Source of the DNA: Sphingobacterium thalpophilum
Lineage (GTDB): Bacteria; Bacteroidota; Bacteroidia; Sphingobacteriales; Sphingobacteriaceae
DNA: 64,000 nucleotides
NCBI RefSeq assembly: GCF_038396785.1
Contig: NZ_CP151087.1
Span: 2,046,001 to 2,110,000, forward strand
Reading direction: 5' to 3'
A model generated the notes under the pieces. It was given only the letters and a program-made list of their open reading frames with translations, was not told the origin of the DNA and made no database searches. Of the stretch, positions 19,690-29,134 are shown piece by piece. Made by a program: the position numbers and the translations under genes. Positions within the stretch are counted from its first letter, which is position 1, and every line of letters begins with the position of its first letter.

Positions 19690-19880
19690 TTATTTGGGAC
19701 CTGTCAATAATCCAGTCTGCTTTACCTTCTTGATACTGCCGTCCTTATTGTACTCTAAGCGGTCTACGCAGATAGAGCGAAGCCCATCGGTGAATTCGCC
19801 ATTTTTTTGTGACATTTCACTGTGATGGTAAAAAGCATACCATTTACCTTTGAACTGCAAGATAAATGTTGATTGATGTA
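19690..19880 (-). pseudogene. C-terminal remnant of a GH43-like glycosidase
   Basis: An open frame of about 63 codons reads HQSTFILQFKGKWYAFYHHS, followed by GLRSICVDRLEYNKDGSIKK, and ends in TAA at 19690. This resembles the last blade of GH43-type five-bladed beta-propellers (a histidine-led strand, then FKGKWYxFYH, then RSxCVDxLxYNxDGxI). No start codon or earlier propeller sequence is found. Toward 19880 the homology stops at a short A-tract. It looks like the surviving end of a deleted hydrolase gene of this locus. Assignment to GH43 is by pattern only. Confidence 0.6.
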
Positions 19881-20005
19881 GTGCGTAAAAAAAACGCTAC
19901 GCTTTACGACTTAATTTGGATGTTGAACGATTATCCCTATATTCGACAAGCCAATCCCATAGGGAACTTGTGCGATATAAACCAATTTATCAATAGCAGG
20001 ACATC

Positions 20006-21835
20006 ATGAACATCCTAAAACCTTATTTACTTATCCTTCTCCTACCATTTATTTATTTTGACAGCCTTGCACAGTCCGCGACGAAGATTATCGATCTTTC
20101 CACCTATGGTGTTGTTCCCAACACGGGCAACAATAGTACTGCATTGGTCAATAAAGCTATTCAATCCATCTTCAGCAAGATTGGCAAGAAAGAACCTATT
20201 ATTTTAAAATTCAAAAAGGGACGTTATGACTTTCATCCAGAAGGGGCGCTAACCCGCGAATACTACATCTCCAATCACGATCAGGACAACCCCAAAACCG
20301 TAGGTATGGCATTTGAAAATTGCGACAACATCACAATTGATGGACAAGGATCAGACTTTATCTATCATGGACGCATGTTACCTATCGCATTGATCGAGAA
20401 TAAAAACCTCACGTTGAAAAATATCCACATCGATTTTGAGCGCCCTCAGATCTGCCAGGTCAAGATTTTACAAAACGATACAATCAACGGTACAATTACT
20501 TATCAAACTGCACCTTGGGTAACCTATACGATCAAAGACAGCATATTTTACAATACCGGTGAAGGCTGGCAACTGAGACCGACATCGGGGATTGCCTTTG
20601 AAGAAAAGACCAAACGGATAGTCTATAATACAAGCGATATCCGCGTGGGCACAACCAAAGTGAAAGAGCTCTCTCAGGGTATTATTCAAGCGCAGCAATG
20701 GAAGAATAGCAAGCTTATACCGGGTACCGTCGTTGCCATGCGCGCGGGATTTCGTCCCAGTCCGGGCGTATTTGTCCATAAAGGAAAAAATATACGACTT
20801 GAAAATATCGCCGTCCATTACGCCGAAGGCATGGGTTTGCTAGCTCAATTAACGGACAACATCACATTGGAAGGTTTCCGAATTGCACTTCGCAGCGATC
20901 AGGATCCGCGTTATTTTACAGCTCAGGCCGACGCAACACATTTTTCGGGTTGCAAGGGTGTTATTGTATCGAAGAATGGACTGTATGAAAATATGATGGA
21001 TGATGCCATCAATATCCATGGCACCTACCTGAAGATCACCAAACGACTAGACGACAAAACATTGATCGGTCGTTATATGCACGATCAATCCTACGGATTT
21101 GACTGGGGCTACCAGGGGGATACGGTCCAATTTATCCGATCCAGTACAATGGAACTCTGGGACCAGAAAAATAAGATCCAATCCATTAGCGTTTTACGCG
21201 AGAAAGCCTCAGATCCAATCCGCGAATTCATGATTACATTAAGTAATGCTTTGGACCCAGCTATTGACCCAACAAAAATGGATATTGGCATCGAAAACCT
21301 CACATGGACGCCACGTGTGCTATTTAGTGGCAATACCATACGCCACAATCGAGCACGGGGTGCTCTATTCAGTACGCCAAAAAAGACCCTGGTAGAAAAC
21401 AACCGCTTTGATCATACTTCAGGTACAGCTATTCTCCTGTGTGGCGATGCCAATGGTTGGTACGAAACGGGTAGCTGCCACGATATTCAAATCCGGAACA
21501 ATACTTTTATCAATGCCTTGACCAATATGTTCCAATTTACCAATGCGATTATATCGATCTATCCAGAAATTCCGGATTTAAAAAATCAGCAGAAATACTT
21601 CCATAGCCATATCGTCATCGAAGACAACCGCTTTGAAACCTTCGATAAGCCTATTCTTTACGCCAAATCAGTCAATGGATTGGTCTTTCGCAACAATCAA
21701 ATCAAGACCAATAAGGAATATCCTGCATTTCATTGGAATAAAAAGCCCTTATTTTTTGAACGTGTCGCAAATAGCATTATTTCAAACAATACGGTAAATG
21801 GCAAACAAAGTGATTTACAAACCTTGGATCAATAA
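20006..21835 (+). CDS. GH110-family alpha-1,3-galactosidase, secreted
   Basis: This 609-residue protein has a signal peptide (1 to about 22, FDSLAQ) and a right-handed beta-helix with many short N/G-rich repeats. Features that match GH110 exo-alpha-1,3-galactosidases are ITIDGQGSDFIYHGRMLP (about 110-130), QADATHFSGCKGVIV (about 307-321) and MMDDAINIHGTYLKI (about 330-344). Known members release terminal alpha-1,3-galactose from blood-group B or linear B structures, and some marine ones act on sulfated galactans. The sulfatase encoded 33 bases downstream is compatible with either host mucin glycans or sulfated algal galactan. The gene starts a two-gene plus-strand operon. Confidence 0.85.
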   Translation: MNILKPYLLILLLPFIYFDSLAQSATKIIDLSTYGVVPNTGNNSTALVNKAIQSIFSKIGKKEPIILKFKKGRYDFHPEGALTREYYISNHDQDNPKTVGMAFENCDNITIDGQGSDFIYHGRMLPIALIENKNLTLKNIHIDFERPQICQVKILQNDTINGTITYQTAPWVTYTIKDSIFYNTGEGWQLRPTSGIAFEEKTKRIVYNTSDIRVGTTKVKELSQGIIQAQQWKNSKLIPGTVVAMRAGFRPSPGVFVHKGKNIRLENIAVHYAEGMGLLAQLTDNITLEGFRIALRSDQDPRYFTAQADATHFSGCKGVIVSKNGLYENMMDDAINIHGTYLKITKRLDDKTLIGRYMHDQSYGFDWGYQGDTVQFIRSSTMELWDQKNKIQSISVLREKASDPIREFMITLSNALDPAIDPTKMDIGIENLTWTPRVLFSGNTIRHNRARGALFSTPKKTLVENNRFDHTSGTAILLCGDANGWYETGSCHDIQIRNNTFINALTNMFQFTNAIISIYPEIPDLKNQQKYFHSHIVIEDNRFETFDKPILYAKSVNGLVFRNNQIKTNKEYPAFHWNKKPLFFERVANSIISNNTVNGKQSDLQTLDQ

Positions 21836-21868
21836 CAAGTCCCGATATTTAAACTATAAACTGTCCCT

Positions 21869-23470
21869 ATGTTATTTCACAAAAACAATTTATCATTCAC
21901 CCTTGCGGTGTTATTTATCGGTATGCATGTAGGAGGCCATGCGCAAACAGTCAACCGAACTAAAGTTAAGCAGAAGCACCAATCGGTATCCACAACAGAA
22001 CGCCCCAATATTGTCGTGTTTTTTGTGGACGACCTCGGTTGGCAGGACATGTCCGAACCATTTTACAAGGTCAAAACGCCAATCAACGAAAAGTTTCATA
22101 CCCCCTATCTGGAAACATTGGCCAAAGAAGCCATTAAATTTACCAATGCGTATGCAACACCGGTGTGCACACCTTCCCGGGTGAGCTTTCTGACCGGTTT
22201 AAATGCTGCTCATCATCGTGTCACCAATTGGACCCATCCCAAAGCTGACACCCCGACCGATAGCAAAGATGAATTGTTGAATCCACCGGATTGGAATATC
22301 AACGGACTAAGCCCTGTGCCCAATATACCACATACGATATATGCTACTCCATTTCCAAGCATCCTTAAGGCCAATGGTTACTATACCATTCATGTGGGTA
22401 AAGCACATTGGGGATCTGCCGGAACACCTGGTGCCAGCCCTTTAAATTTGGGTTTTATGGTCAATATTGCAGGACACTCCGCTGGGCATCCACAAAACTA
22501 CTATGGCGAGCAGAATTACGGAAACCTTCCTGGTAAAGCAGGTTATCAGGCAGTTCCCGATCTTATGGAATACCATGGCACATCCACATTTTTAACGGAA
22601 GCCTTAACCCGGGAGGCGCTGAAGGCACTGGAGGAACCTATACGCCGTAAGGAGCCTTTTTTCCTTAATTTTTCCAACTATGCGGTGCATGTCCCGATCC
22701 AACCCGATCCACGTTTTGTACAAAAATACCTCGACCGCGGCTTAGATTCCACTGAAGCAGCTTATGCTTCACTAGTCGAAGGTTATGACAAAAGTATGGG
22801 TGATATCGTTCAATTTCTTAAAGACAAAAACCTGTACGATAACACCGTCATTATTTTCCTTAGCGACAATGGCGGACTAAGCCTCAGCCCAATGCGCACC
22901 GGACCAAGCCATACACAGAACCTACCATTAAAAGCTGGGAAAGGGTCGGTTTACGAAGGTGGAATCCGGGTTCCTCTGTTGATCAAACAGGCCAAACAGC
23001 ACCCTGCAAGCACAGATGCTACCCCTGTTATGGTCGAAGATCTCTTTCCAACGATTCTCAGTTTAGCCAAAATAGATCGCTATCAGCTCGTACAGGAAAA
23101 ACCAGATGGAAAAAATCTTTTGCCCTTAATGGAAGGTAATAGGTCCGACAATTGGAACAGCCGTCCATTGGTATGGAATATCCCCAACAAGTGGACAGTA
23201 CCAGATGGCCCTGGAATCAACTTTTTCTCGGCAATAAGACAAGGAGATTATAAGTTACTTTACGACATGAAAAATGGGAAGCTTGAACTTTACAACCTGC
23301 AGCAAGATATCGGTGAACTCAACAACCTTGCCCCAAAAATGAAAGGAAAAACCAGCGAGCTCAGCAAATTACTTTCTGATCAGCTCCGGACTTGGAAGGC
23401 TCAGTTGCCGACCTACAAAGCTACGGGACAGCAGATCCCCTATCCTGATCAAATTAAGCTGATGGATTAA
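21869..23470 (+). CDS. S1-family (formylglycine-dependent) sulfatase, secreted
   Basis: This 533-residue protein has a signal peptide (ending GHAQ, about residue 26). The metal-binding motif VVFFVDDLGWQDM (49-61) is followed by the maturation motif CTPSR with Cys100, which is converted to formylglycine. Further conserved elements are GKAHWG and IIFLSDNGG. The family hydrolyses sulfate esters, here presumably on galactose or a related sugar given the GH110 neighbour (inference). The reading frame is complete and ends at a hairpin terminator region. A maturating enzyme (anSME or FGE) is required and is not in this window. Confidence 0.93.
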   Translation: MLFHKNNLSFTLAVLFIGMHVGGHAQTVNRTKVKQKHQSVSTTERPNIVVFFVDDLGWQDMSEPFYKVKTPINEKFHTPYLETLAKEAIKFTNAYATPVCTPSRVSFLTGLNAAHHRVTNWTHPKADTPTDSKDELLNPPDWNINGLSPVPNIPHTIYATPFPSILKANGYYTIHVGKAHWGSAGTPGASPLNLGFMVNIAGHSAGHPQNYYGEQNYGNLPGKAGYQAVPDLMEYHGTSTFLTEALTREALKALEEPIRRKEPFFLNFSNYAVHVPIQPDPRFVQKYLDRGLDSTEAAYASLVEGYDKSMGDIVQFLKDKNLYDNTVIIFLSDNGGLSLSPMRTGPSHTQNLPLKAGKGSVYEGGIRVPLLIKQAKQHPASTDATPVMVEDLFPTILSLAKIDRYQLVQEKPDGKNLLPLMEGNRSDNWNSRPLVWNIPNKWTVPDGPGINFFSAIRQGDYKLLYDMKNGKLELYNLQQDIGELNNLAPKMKGKTSELSKLLSDQLRTWKAQLPTYKATGQQIPYPDQIKLMD

Positions 23471-23493
23471 GGGGCCTGCTTGGATGACTTATA

Positions 23494-23544
23494 CAGCGAA
23501 GCCCCGATACAACGAAGCCCCGAAAGTACATATCGGGGCTTCGC
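23494..23544 (+). terminator. Terminator-like hairpin with two alternative left arms
   Basis: AGCGAAGCCCCGAT (23494-23507) pairs with ATCGGGGCTTCGCT (23531-23544). A second copy of the left arm core, CGAAGCCCCGA (23512-23522), can pair with the same right arm. It sits 23 bases after the sulfatase stop. No T-run follows directly, so termination strength is uncertain. Confidence 0.55.
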
Positions 23545-24057
23545 TGGTTTATCCTCTCCTTCGAAGATACGATTTAGCAAAATCTGTTGCTATCCTGACA
23601 ACTATCCTTTTTTTTCTTTTTTTGCAGATTCAATCAGTTCACGCATTTCTAATTTAATGTAATCAACATTAGGGGTCTTTTATTAATTTAAAATATTATT
23701 AAACCTTGACAATAAAAACCGAATTTTTTATGGCTCTGCAAGCATAAAACAAGATAAATTTCAGCACTCATCCAAAAACAAATGTACTTTTGACTATTTA
23801 TTCGAAAAATTAAAAGTGAATTCTATTTTAATTTTATTCAACCTAATTTTGAGTTAATTACGGCTCAAAAACCAATTTCTTATGAATATAAGCCCAAATG
23901 ATGATGTCAAATGTTTAATGAATTTCAAAAGATTAAACACAAAAAATAAAAAATACGTACAGATCTTGACCTTATTTAATAAAATCTGTAATATTGAAAA
24001 AAAGTTACATTCCTCAACCCTACCAATCTAAGGAATTCAACTTCACACTATCATATC
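23545..24057. promoter_or_regulatory. AT-rich promoter region of the sigma-factor operon
   Basis: No gene is seen over about 510 bases. A candidate Bacteroidota promoter is TTG at 23966-23968 and TAATATTG at 23989-23996, with a 20-base spacer. It differs by one base from the TAnnTTTG consensus and lies about 60 bases before the sigma-factor start. The rest is very AT-rich. Confidence 0.4.
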
Positions 24058-24648
24058 ATGAAAAACGATAAAGATCCAGCTCATAATGATGCAAGCTTGT
24101 TAGCTAGGCTCCGAGAAGGCGATTTAGAGGCTTTCAATATTTTGTATGATAAATATTGGTCTTTACTTTTAGATGAATCTTACAAAAGACTCGAAGATTT
24201 AGCTTCCTGTGAAGAGATTGTTCAGGATGTATTTATTGAACTTTGGGAACACTGTCCCAGTAGAGAGATTCACAACCTGAAATCCTACCTCATTGCATGC
24301 ATGAAATACAAAGTCTTTGAAACCTATAAGAAAAACAAACGCAGAAATATCCTTATCGAAGAAAATCATCACCTTTATCGAAGTTATGAAATTCTGGAAG
24401 GAGATCAGTATGCCGAAAAGGATTTAAAATCTTTAATTGAACAATGGGTAGCCCATCTCCCACAAAAAAGAAAAGAAATCTTTAAAATGAGATACTTAGA
24501 TGGACTTACCACAAAAGAAATTAGTGATTTGACAGAAACTTCCCAAAATACAGTTCAAAATCACCTCGGAGTATCAATTCAAAAATTAAAAAAACTTGTT
24601 ATCCAACATTTTTTGACGCTACTCATAATTTTATACAACTGTAAATAA
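24058..24648 (+). CDS. RNA polymerase ECF sigma-70 factor
   Basis: This 196-residue protein has sigma region 2 (about 18-85, with LEAFNILYDKYW and SCEEIVQDVFIELWE) and region 4 (about 130-185, with LPQKRKEIFKMRYLDGLT and the helix-turn-helix LTTKEISDLTETSQNTVQNH). This is the short ECF type common in Bacteroidota next to FecR and SusC genes. Known logic: the STN domain of the SusC receptor senses substrate, the FecR protein relays the signal, and the sigma factor turns on the receptor operon. All three partners follow here in order. The C-terminus has a hydrophobic tail (FLTLLIILYN), often seen in this family. Confidence 0.93.
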   Translation: MKNDKDPAHNDASLLARLREGDLEAFNILYDKYWSLLLDESYKRLEDLASCEEIVQDVFIELWEHCPSREIHNLKSYLIACMKYKVFETYKKNKRRNILIEENHHLYRSYEILEGDQYAEKDLKSLIEQWVAHLPQKRKEIFKMRYLDGLTTKEISDLTETSQNTVQNHLGVSIQKLKKLVIQHFLTLLIILYNCK

Positions 24649-24731
24649 GTAAATTACAAATAAACACCAATTTAGACTAGTACATTTTTTCCTTTTAGGG
24701 GCACTATTTAAGTGAACATTGTACTAATCAT

Positions 24732-25748
24732 ATGCAATATCCTAACCAAGAGCTCGAAAAGCTAATTGACAAATACTTAAAAGGCGAAGCCAATTCGGAA
24801 GAAATGGACGTCGTAGAACGTTTTTTCGATTCATTTTCATCCCGACCGAATTTAATCAAAACACTACCCGATCATGTACAGAAAGCACTCAAAGCACGCA
24901 TTCATGGCAGAATTATAAAGAAACTGACTCGGAGGAATCAGAAAACATTCAATTTCCCTAGAATTGCAGCAGCTGCAGCTATCCTCTGTATCGCTTTTAC
25001 AGCTCTTTATCTTTACAAAATTGCGCAACCAAACAATCGAGAAATTACGCTAACAAACGGACAACAGCAGCGAATTGTTCTAGAAGATGGTACAAAAGTT
25101 ACACTTAATGCTTCGAGCAAAATAATCTATCCCGCCTCATTCAAAGATTCCAGCACACGTGAAGTTACTTTGATTGGGGAAGCATTTTTCGATGTCGCCA
25201 AAAATCCATCCAAGCCCTTCCTTATTCATACACCAAGAATGGAAATTAGCGTACTGGGAACCGCTTTCAATGTGCGCGATTATGCCGAAGAAAATAATGC
25301 CCAAACAGCTTTGGTACGTGGCAAAGTATCCATCTGGAAAAAAGGAACTGACAATCAGAAATTTATATTAAAGCCCAAAGAAAAGTTTGTGATCAGAAAG
25401 GTATATGGAGTTGAAAAGGAATTCCCATCTACAACTACTAAAACCGCATCGGCTCCTATGGCAATAGCTATTCAGCCATTTTCCATCTCTGAAAAAGACG
25501 GATCCGCGTTAGAAACCGAATGGTTATTAAATCGGATTACCATTCAAGATGATAGATTACTGGATATCGCCTTAAAACTAGAACGCATGTATGGCGTGGA
25601 AATTAAAATTACAAACAAAGCAGTTGCTAACCAACGCTATTCAGCAACATTCGAAAACGAACAACTAGAAAATATCCTAAAAGCATTACAAACTGTCAAT
25701 TACTTTCAAATTAAAAAAACGGGGAAAAATCAAATACAACTACTCTAA
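24732..25748 (+). CDS. FecR-family anti-sigma factor
   Basis: This 338-residue protein has an N-terminal cytoplasmic part that would bind the sigma factor and a membrane helix at about 78-97 (IAAAAAILCIAFTALYLYKI). A periplasmic FecR domain follows (about 115-215; GEAFFDVAKNPSKPFLIHTP, LGTAFNVRDY). The C-terminal DUF4974-type domain has FENEQLENILKALQTVNYF. It should interact with the STN domain of the SusC encoded 24 bases downstream. It is the middle component of the sigma, anti-sigma and receptor relay. Confidence 0.93.
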   Translation: MQYPNQELEKLIDKYLKGEANSEEMDVVERFFDSFSSRPNLIKTLPDHVQKALKARIHGRIIKKLTRRNQKTFNFPRIAAAAAILCIAFTALYLYKIAQPNNREITLTNGQQQRIVLEDGTKVTLNASSKIIYPASFKDSSTREVTLIGEAFFDVAKNPSKPFLIHTPRMEISVLGTAFNVRDYAEENNAQTALVRGKVSIWKKGTDNQKFILKPKEKFVIRKVYGVEKEFPSTTTKTASAPMAIAIQPFSISEKDGSALETEWLLNRITIQDDRLLDIALKLERMYGVEIKITNKAVANQRYSATFENEQLENILKALQTVNYFQIKKTGKNQIQLL

Positions 25749-25772
25749 AAACAATCAACCTATATAACTCAC

Positions 25773-28700
25773 ATGAACAAAACAAAACCCAAATTTAGAA
25801 AAGAGTCGAGATTGGCTTTACTGCTCATTTGTCTTAGCGCCATGCATATACAGAGCTTCGCCTATTCTCAAACTGAAAAAATTGATGTCTCCGTCCAGGG
25901 AGGAAAACTCGAAGATGTATTTCAAACAATCAATGACAAGAGCAAATACAAAATGTTCTTTAGCAAATCGACTCTCCCAAACTCGACAATCAATATTGTT
26001 GGAAAGAAAATCAGTGTAAAAGATCTTCTTTCCCAGTCTCTGGCCGGGAGCAACCTAACATGGGAAGTATTGGACAATGACATTATCGCTATAAAAGAAA
26101 AAAAAGAGAATCAGCAACACATTGCGGGCCAAGTAGTCAATGAAAATGGAACGCCTTTGGCAGGAGTATCTGTTATCATAAAGGACTGGCAAAAAGCAGA
26201 ATACCGCAATATGCAAACGAGTACCGCAACGGATGTCAATGGACAATGGGGACTGCGTATTCCAAATGACGATGTCATTATTACTTTTTCTTTTATTGGT
26301 TATCAGAAGGTTGATATCACTGCAAAGCAGCTTATTGCCAATTCTACTCCTATTAAACTGAAACCGGAAGAAGGAAGCTTAGAAGAAGTGGTTGTTATTG
26401 GCTACGGTACGACAACACGTAGACTGAATACGGGATCAGTTGCTTCGATCACAGCGAAGGACATTACCTCTCAACCTGTAAGTAATCCCCTTGCCGCACT
26501 ATCGGGAAGAATGTCCGGTGTATTGATCGCCCAAAACAATGGTGTGCCCGGAAGTGCTGTTCAGATTCAGATTAGGAATCAAGCGTCATTAAGTGGAACA
26601 ACCTCTGGTTCAATACCGCTATACGTGGTTGATGGAGTTCCATTTACCAATTTTAACGGCGGACAACCTGCAACAGATAACCTCAATTCATTTGGTATCT
26701 CAGCTTCTTCAGGCGGCTTAAGTCCCTTCAGCATGATTAATCCAGCGGATATTGAACGTATCGATGTCTTGAAAGATGCCGACGCTACAGCGATCTATGG
26801 TAGCCGGGGCGCAAATGGTGTCGTATTGATCACCACAAAAAAAGGATCTGCAGGTCGTACTCGCATTGGTGTAAACTTTAACACTGGATTTACCGAGGTC
26901 AACCACTTTATCCCTATGTTGAATCTAGAACAATATCTCACGCTAAGAAAAGAGGCTTTTGCTAATGCTGGAGTTACACCTACAGCCGATAACGCTCCAG
27001 ATCTTATGTTATGGGATCAGAACAAATCGACAGATTGGCAGAAAATGCTGATTGGAAACAAAGGACATATTACCGACGTTCAAGCGAATATGTCTGGTGG
27101 AAACGAATCTACCCGTTTTTTCTTTAATTCGGGATATAGACGCGAGAGTACTGTTTTTTATGGAGATAGCAAAAACAGTCGCTTTACCTCACGGTTAAAC
27201 TTGGATCACACCTCCTCTGACAAAAAATTCAATGCCGCTTTATCAGTTAGCTATGCCAACGACAATTCCGATATGCCTTCCTCTGATGTCACATCTCTCT
27301 ACAATTTGCCCCCCAATTATCCAATCTATAGTGACAATGGAAAATACTATTGGTTACCGTCATCAGCTTTTATTGACAACCCAATCGCCTTGCTCGAACG
27401 GAAATACTTTGGTAATACCAATAATCTGATCTCGAACGCCAATCTGAGTTACAAAATTCTACCTGGACTGACAGCAAAAGCAAATTTTGGCTATACCATC
27501 ACACAGTTGAACCAAAATAATCAACGCCCAATTACTTCCTTAAATAACACCGTCTCCAACCCGCTTGGATCTTCCAGTTTCTCTAATACAAAGGCCGAAA
27601 ATTGGATTATTGAACCGACATTGGATTATGTAAAAAGTATCGGCGAAGGTAAATTTACGGCATTAATTGGAACAAGTTTTCAGCAAAATTCATCCCGTTC
27701 ACAGACAACCAATGGTTCTAATTATTCAAACGATGCACTTTTAGGTTCGCTCAGTGCCGCAGGATTATTCACTGCCAGCAATAACCTCGTATATTACAAA
27801 TACAATGCACTATTCGGAAAAGTAAATTACGACTGGAAAGAGAAATATTTGTTTAATGGAACTTTTAGAAGAGATGGCTCATCTCGTTTTGGACCTAAAA
27901 ACCGATTCGGAAATTTTGGAGCAATAGGGCTAGGATGGGTCTTTGGAAAAGAGGATTTTATACAAGATAATCTAACGTTTTTAAGTTTTGGTAAATTGAG
28001 AGCGAGCTATGGAACTACAGGTAATGATCAAATTTCAAATTACCTTTATCTTCCACTCTACTCTTCAACAACCGCATATCTGAATAATCCTTCCATGAAT
28101 ATTGGAACACTTCCAAATGAATATATCAAGTGGGAAACAACCAAAAAACTGGAGTTTGCTTTAGATCTAGGTTTCTTGAAAGATCGAATTTTGTTTACGG
28201 GAAACTTTTTCAGAAATCGTTCTTCTGACCAGATAACTGATTTAGTTTTAAGTACTCAAACGGGCTACAACAGTTACAAAGAAAACCTACCGGCATTGAT
28301 CCAAAATACAGGCTTGGAATTGGAGTTGAATACCACCAATATTACAAATGAAAATTTTACATGGAAAACATCTGCTAATTTCACGTTTTATAAAAACAAA
28401 CTTGTCGAATTTCCTGGAATTGAAAACACATTTTATTCAAGTAGCTTTCTAGTTGGTGAGCCGCTCAATATGGTCCGTTTGTATCACTATCAAGGTGTAG
28501 ACCCCACAACAGGAAGAGCGTTATACGAAGACCGCAATGGCGATGGGGCTATAACGGGCGATGACCGATACGTTGCTAACTTAGGTACACCTTTCTATGG
28601 TGGATTTAACAATACTTTTTCCTACAAAGGCTTCGAGCTCGGTGTATTTTTTCAATTTAACCACCGCTTTGGAGTAACTAAAATCCTCAACACGAGACCG

Positions 28701-29123
28701 GGGGCTATGCTCAACCAAAATGATTACTGGTTGGACAGATGGACACCAAATAACAGCAATACCAATATCCCGGGAGCAATTATCCCGACAGTACCGGCAT
28801 CTTCAGCTGATGGAGTTGCATTAAGCAACTCTTATAATCAATATACCAGCTCTGATGCTGTCTATGGGGATGCTTCCTATATTAAATTGAGGTCTGTCAA
28901 TTTATCTTACAACCTGCCCAAAAGCTGGACTTCGAGATTAAAAATGTCTAATTGTAATGTATTTATGCAAGGGCAAAATCTCTTTACTTGGGCCAAGAAC
29001 AAATATGTCCTGGATACCGAAACGACCGTGCAAGGCGGTCCATCTGGTTTAGGAACTGGAACGATTGCCCAGGTATTGCCTCCATTGCGGACGATTGTAT
29101 TTGGATTTAACTGTCAATTTTAA
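25773..29123 (+). CDS. SusC/RagA-family TonB-linked receptor with STN signalling domain
   Basis: This 1116-residue protein has a signal peptide (ending SFAYS, about 33). An STN domain (about 38-110; IDVSVQGGKLEDVFQTIND and ISVKDLLSQSL) is followed by a carboxypeptidase-regulatory-like domain, SLEEVVVIGYGTTTRR, a plug with AIYGSRGANGVVLITTKKG, and a beta-barrel ending in GFNCQF. The STN domain distinguishes it from the other SusC proteins here and fits its place after sigma and FecR genes. It probably both imports its ligand and signals its presence. The ligand is unknown: no hydrolase is in the operon, but a thioredoxin-like protein is. Confidence 0.95.
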   Translation: MNKTKPKFRKESRLALLLICLSAMHIQSFAYSQTEKIDVSVQGGKLEDVFQTINDKSKYKMFFSKSTLPNSTINIVGKKISVKDLLSQSLAGSNLTWEVLDNDIIAIKEKKENQQHIAGQVVNENGTPLAGVSVIIKDWQKAEYRNMQTSTATDVNGQWGLRIPNDDVIITFSFIGYQKVDITAKQLIANSTPIKLKPEEGSLEEVVVIGYGTTTRRLNTGSVASITAKDITSQPVSNPLAALSGRMSGVLIAQNNGVPGSAVQIQIRNQASLSGTTSGSIPLYVVDGVPFTNFNGGQPATDNLNSFGISASSGGLSPFSMINPADIERIDVLKDADATAIYGSRGANGVVLITTKKGSAGRTRIGVNFNTGFTEVNHFIPMLNLEQYLTLRKEAFANAGVTPTADNAPDLMLWDQNKSTDWQKMLIGNKGHITDVQANMSGGNESTRFFFNSGYRRESTVFYGDSKNSRFTSRLNLDHTSSDKKFNAALSVSYANDNSDMPSSDVTSLYNLPPNYPIYSDNGKYYWLPSSAFIDNPIALLERKYFGNTNNLISNANLSYKILPGLTAKANFGYTITQLNQNNQRPITSLNNTVSNPLGSSSFSNTKAENWIIEPTLDYVKSIGEGKFTALIGTSFQQNSSRSQTTNGSNYSNDALLGSLSAAGLFTASNNLVYYKYNALFGKVNYDWKEKYLFNGTFRRDGSSRFGPKNRFGNFGAIGLGWVFGKEDFIQDNLTFLSFGKLRASYGTTGNDQISNYLYLPLYSSTTAYLNNPSMNIGTLPNEYIKWETTKKLEFALDLGFLKDRILFTGNFFRNRSSDQITDLVLSTQTGYNSYKENLPALIQNTGLELELNTTNITNENFTWKTSANFTFYKNKLVEFPGIENTFYSSSFLVGEPLNMVRLYHYQGVDPTTGRALYEDRNGDGAITGDDRYVANLGTPFYGGFNNTFSYKGFELGVFFQFNHRFGVTKILNTRPGAMLNQNDYWLDRWTPNNSNTNIPGAIIPTVPASSADGVALSNSYNQYTSSDAVYGDASYIKLRSVNLSYNLPKSWTSRLKMSNCNVFMQGQNLFTWAKNKYVLDTETTVQGGPSGLGTGTIAQVLPPLRTIVFGFNCQF

Positions 29124-29134
29124 AACTAGAGATC

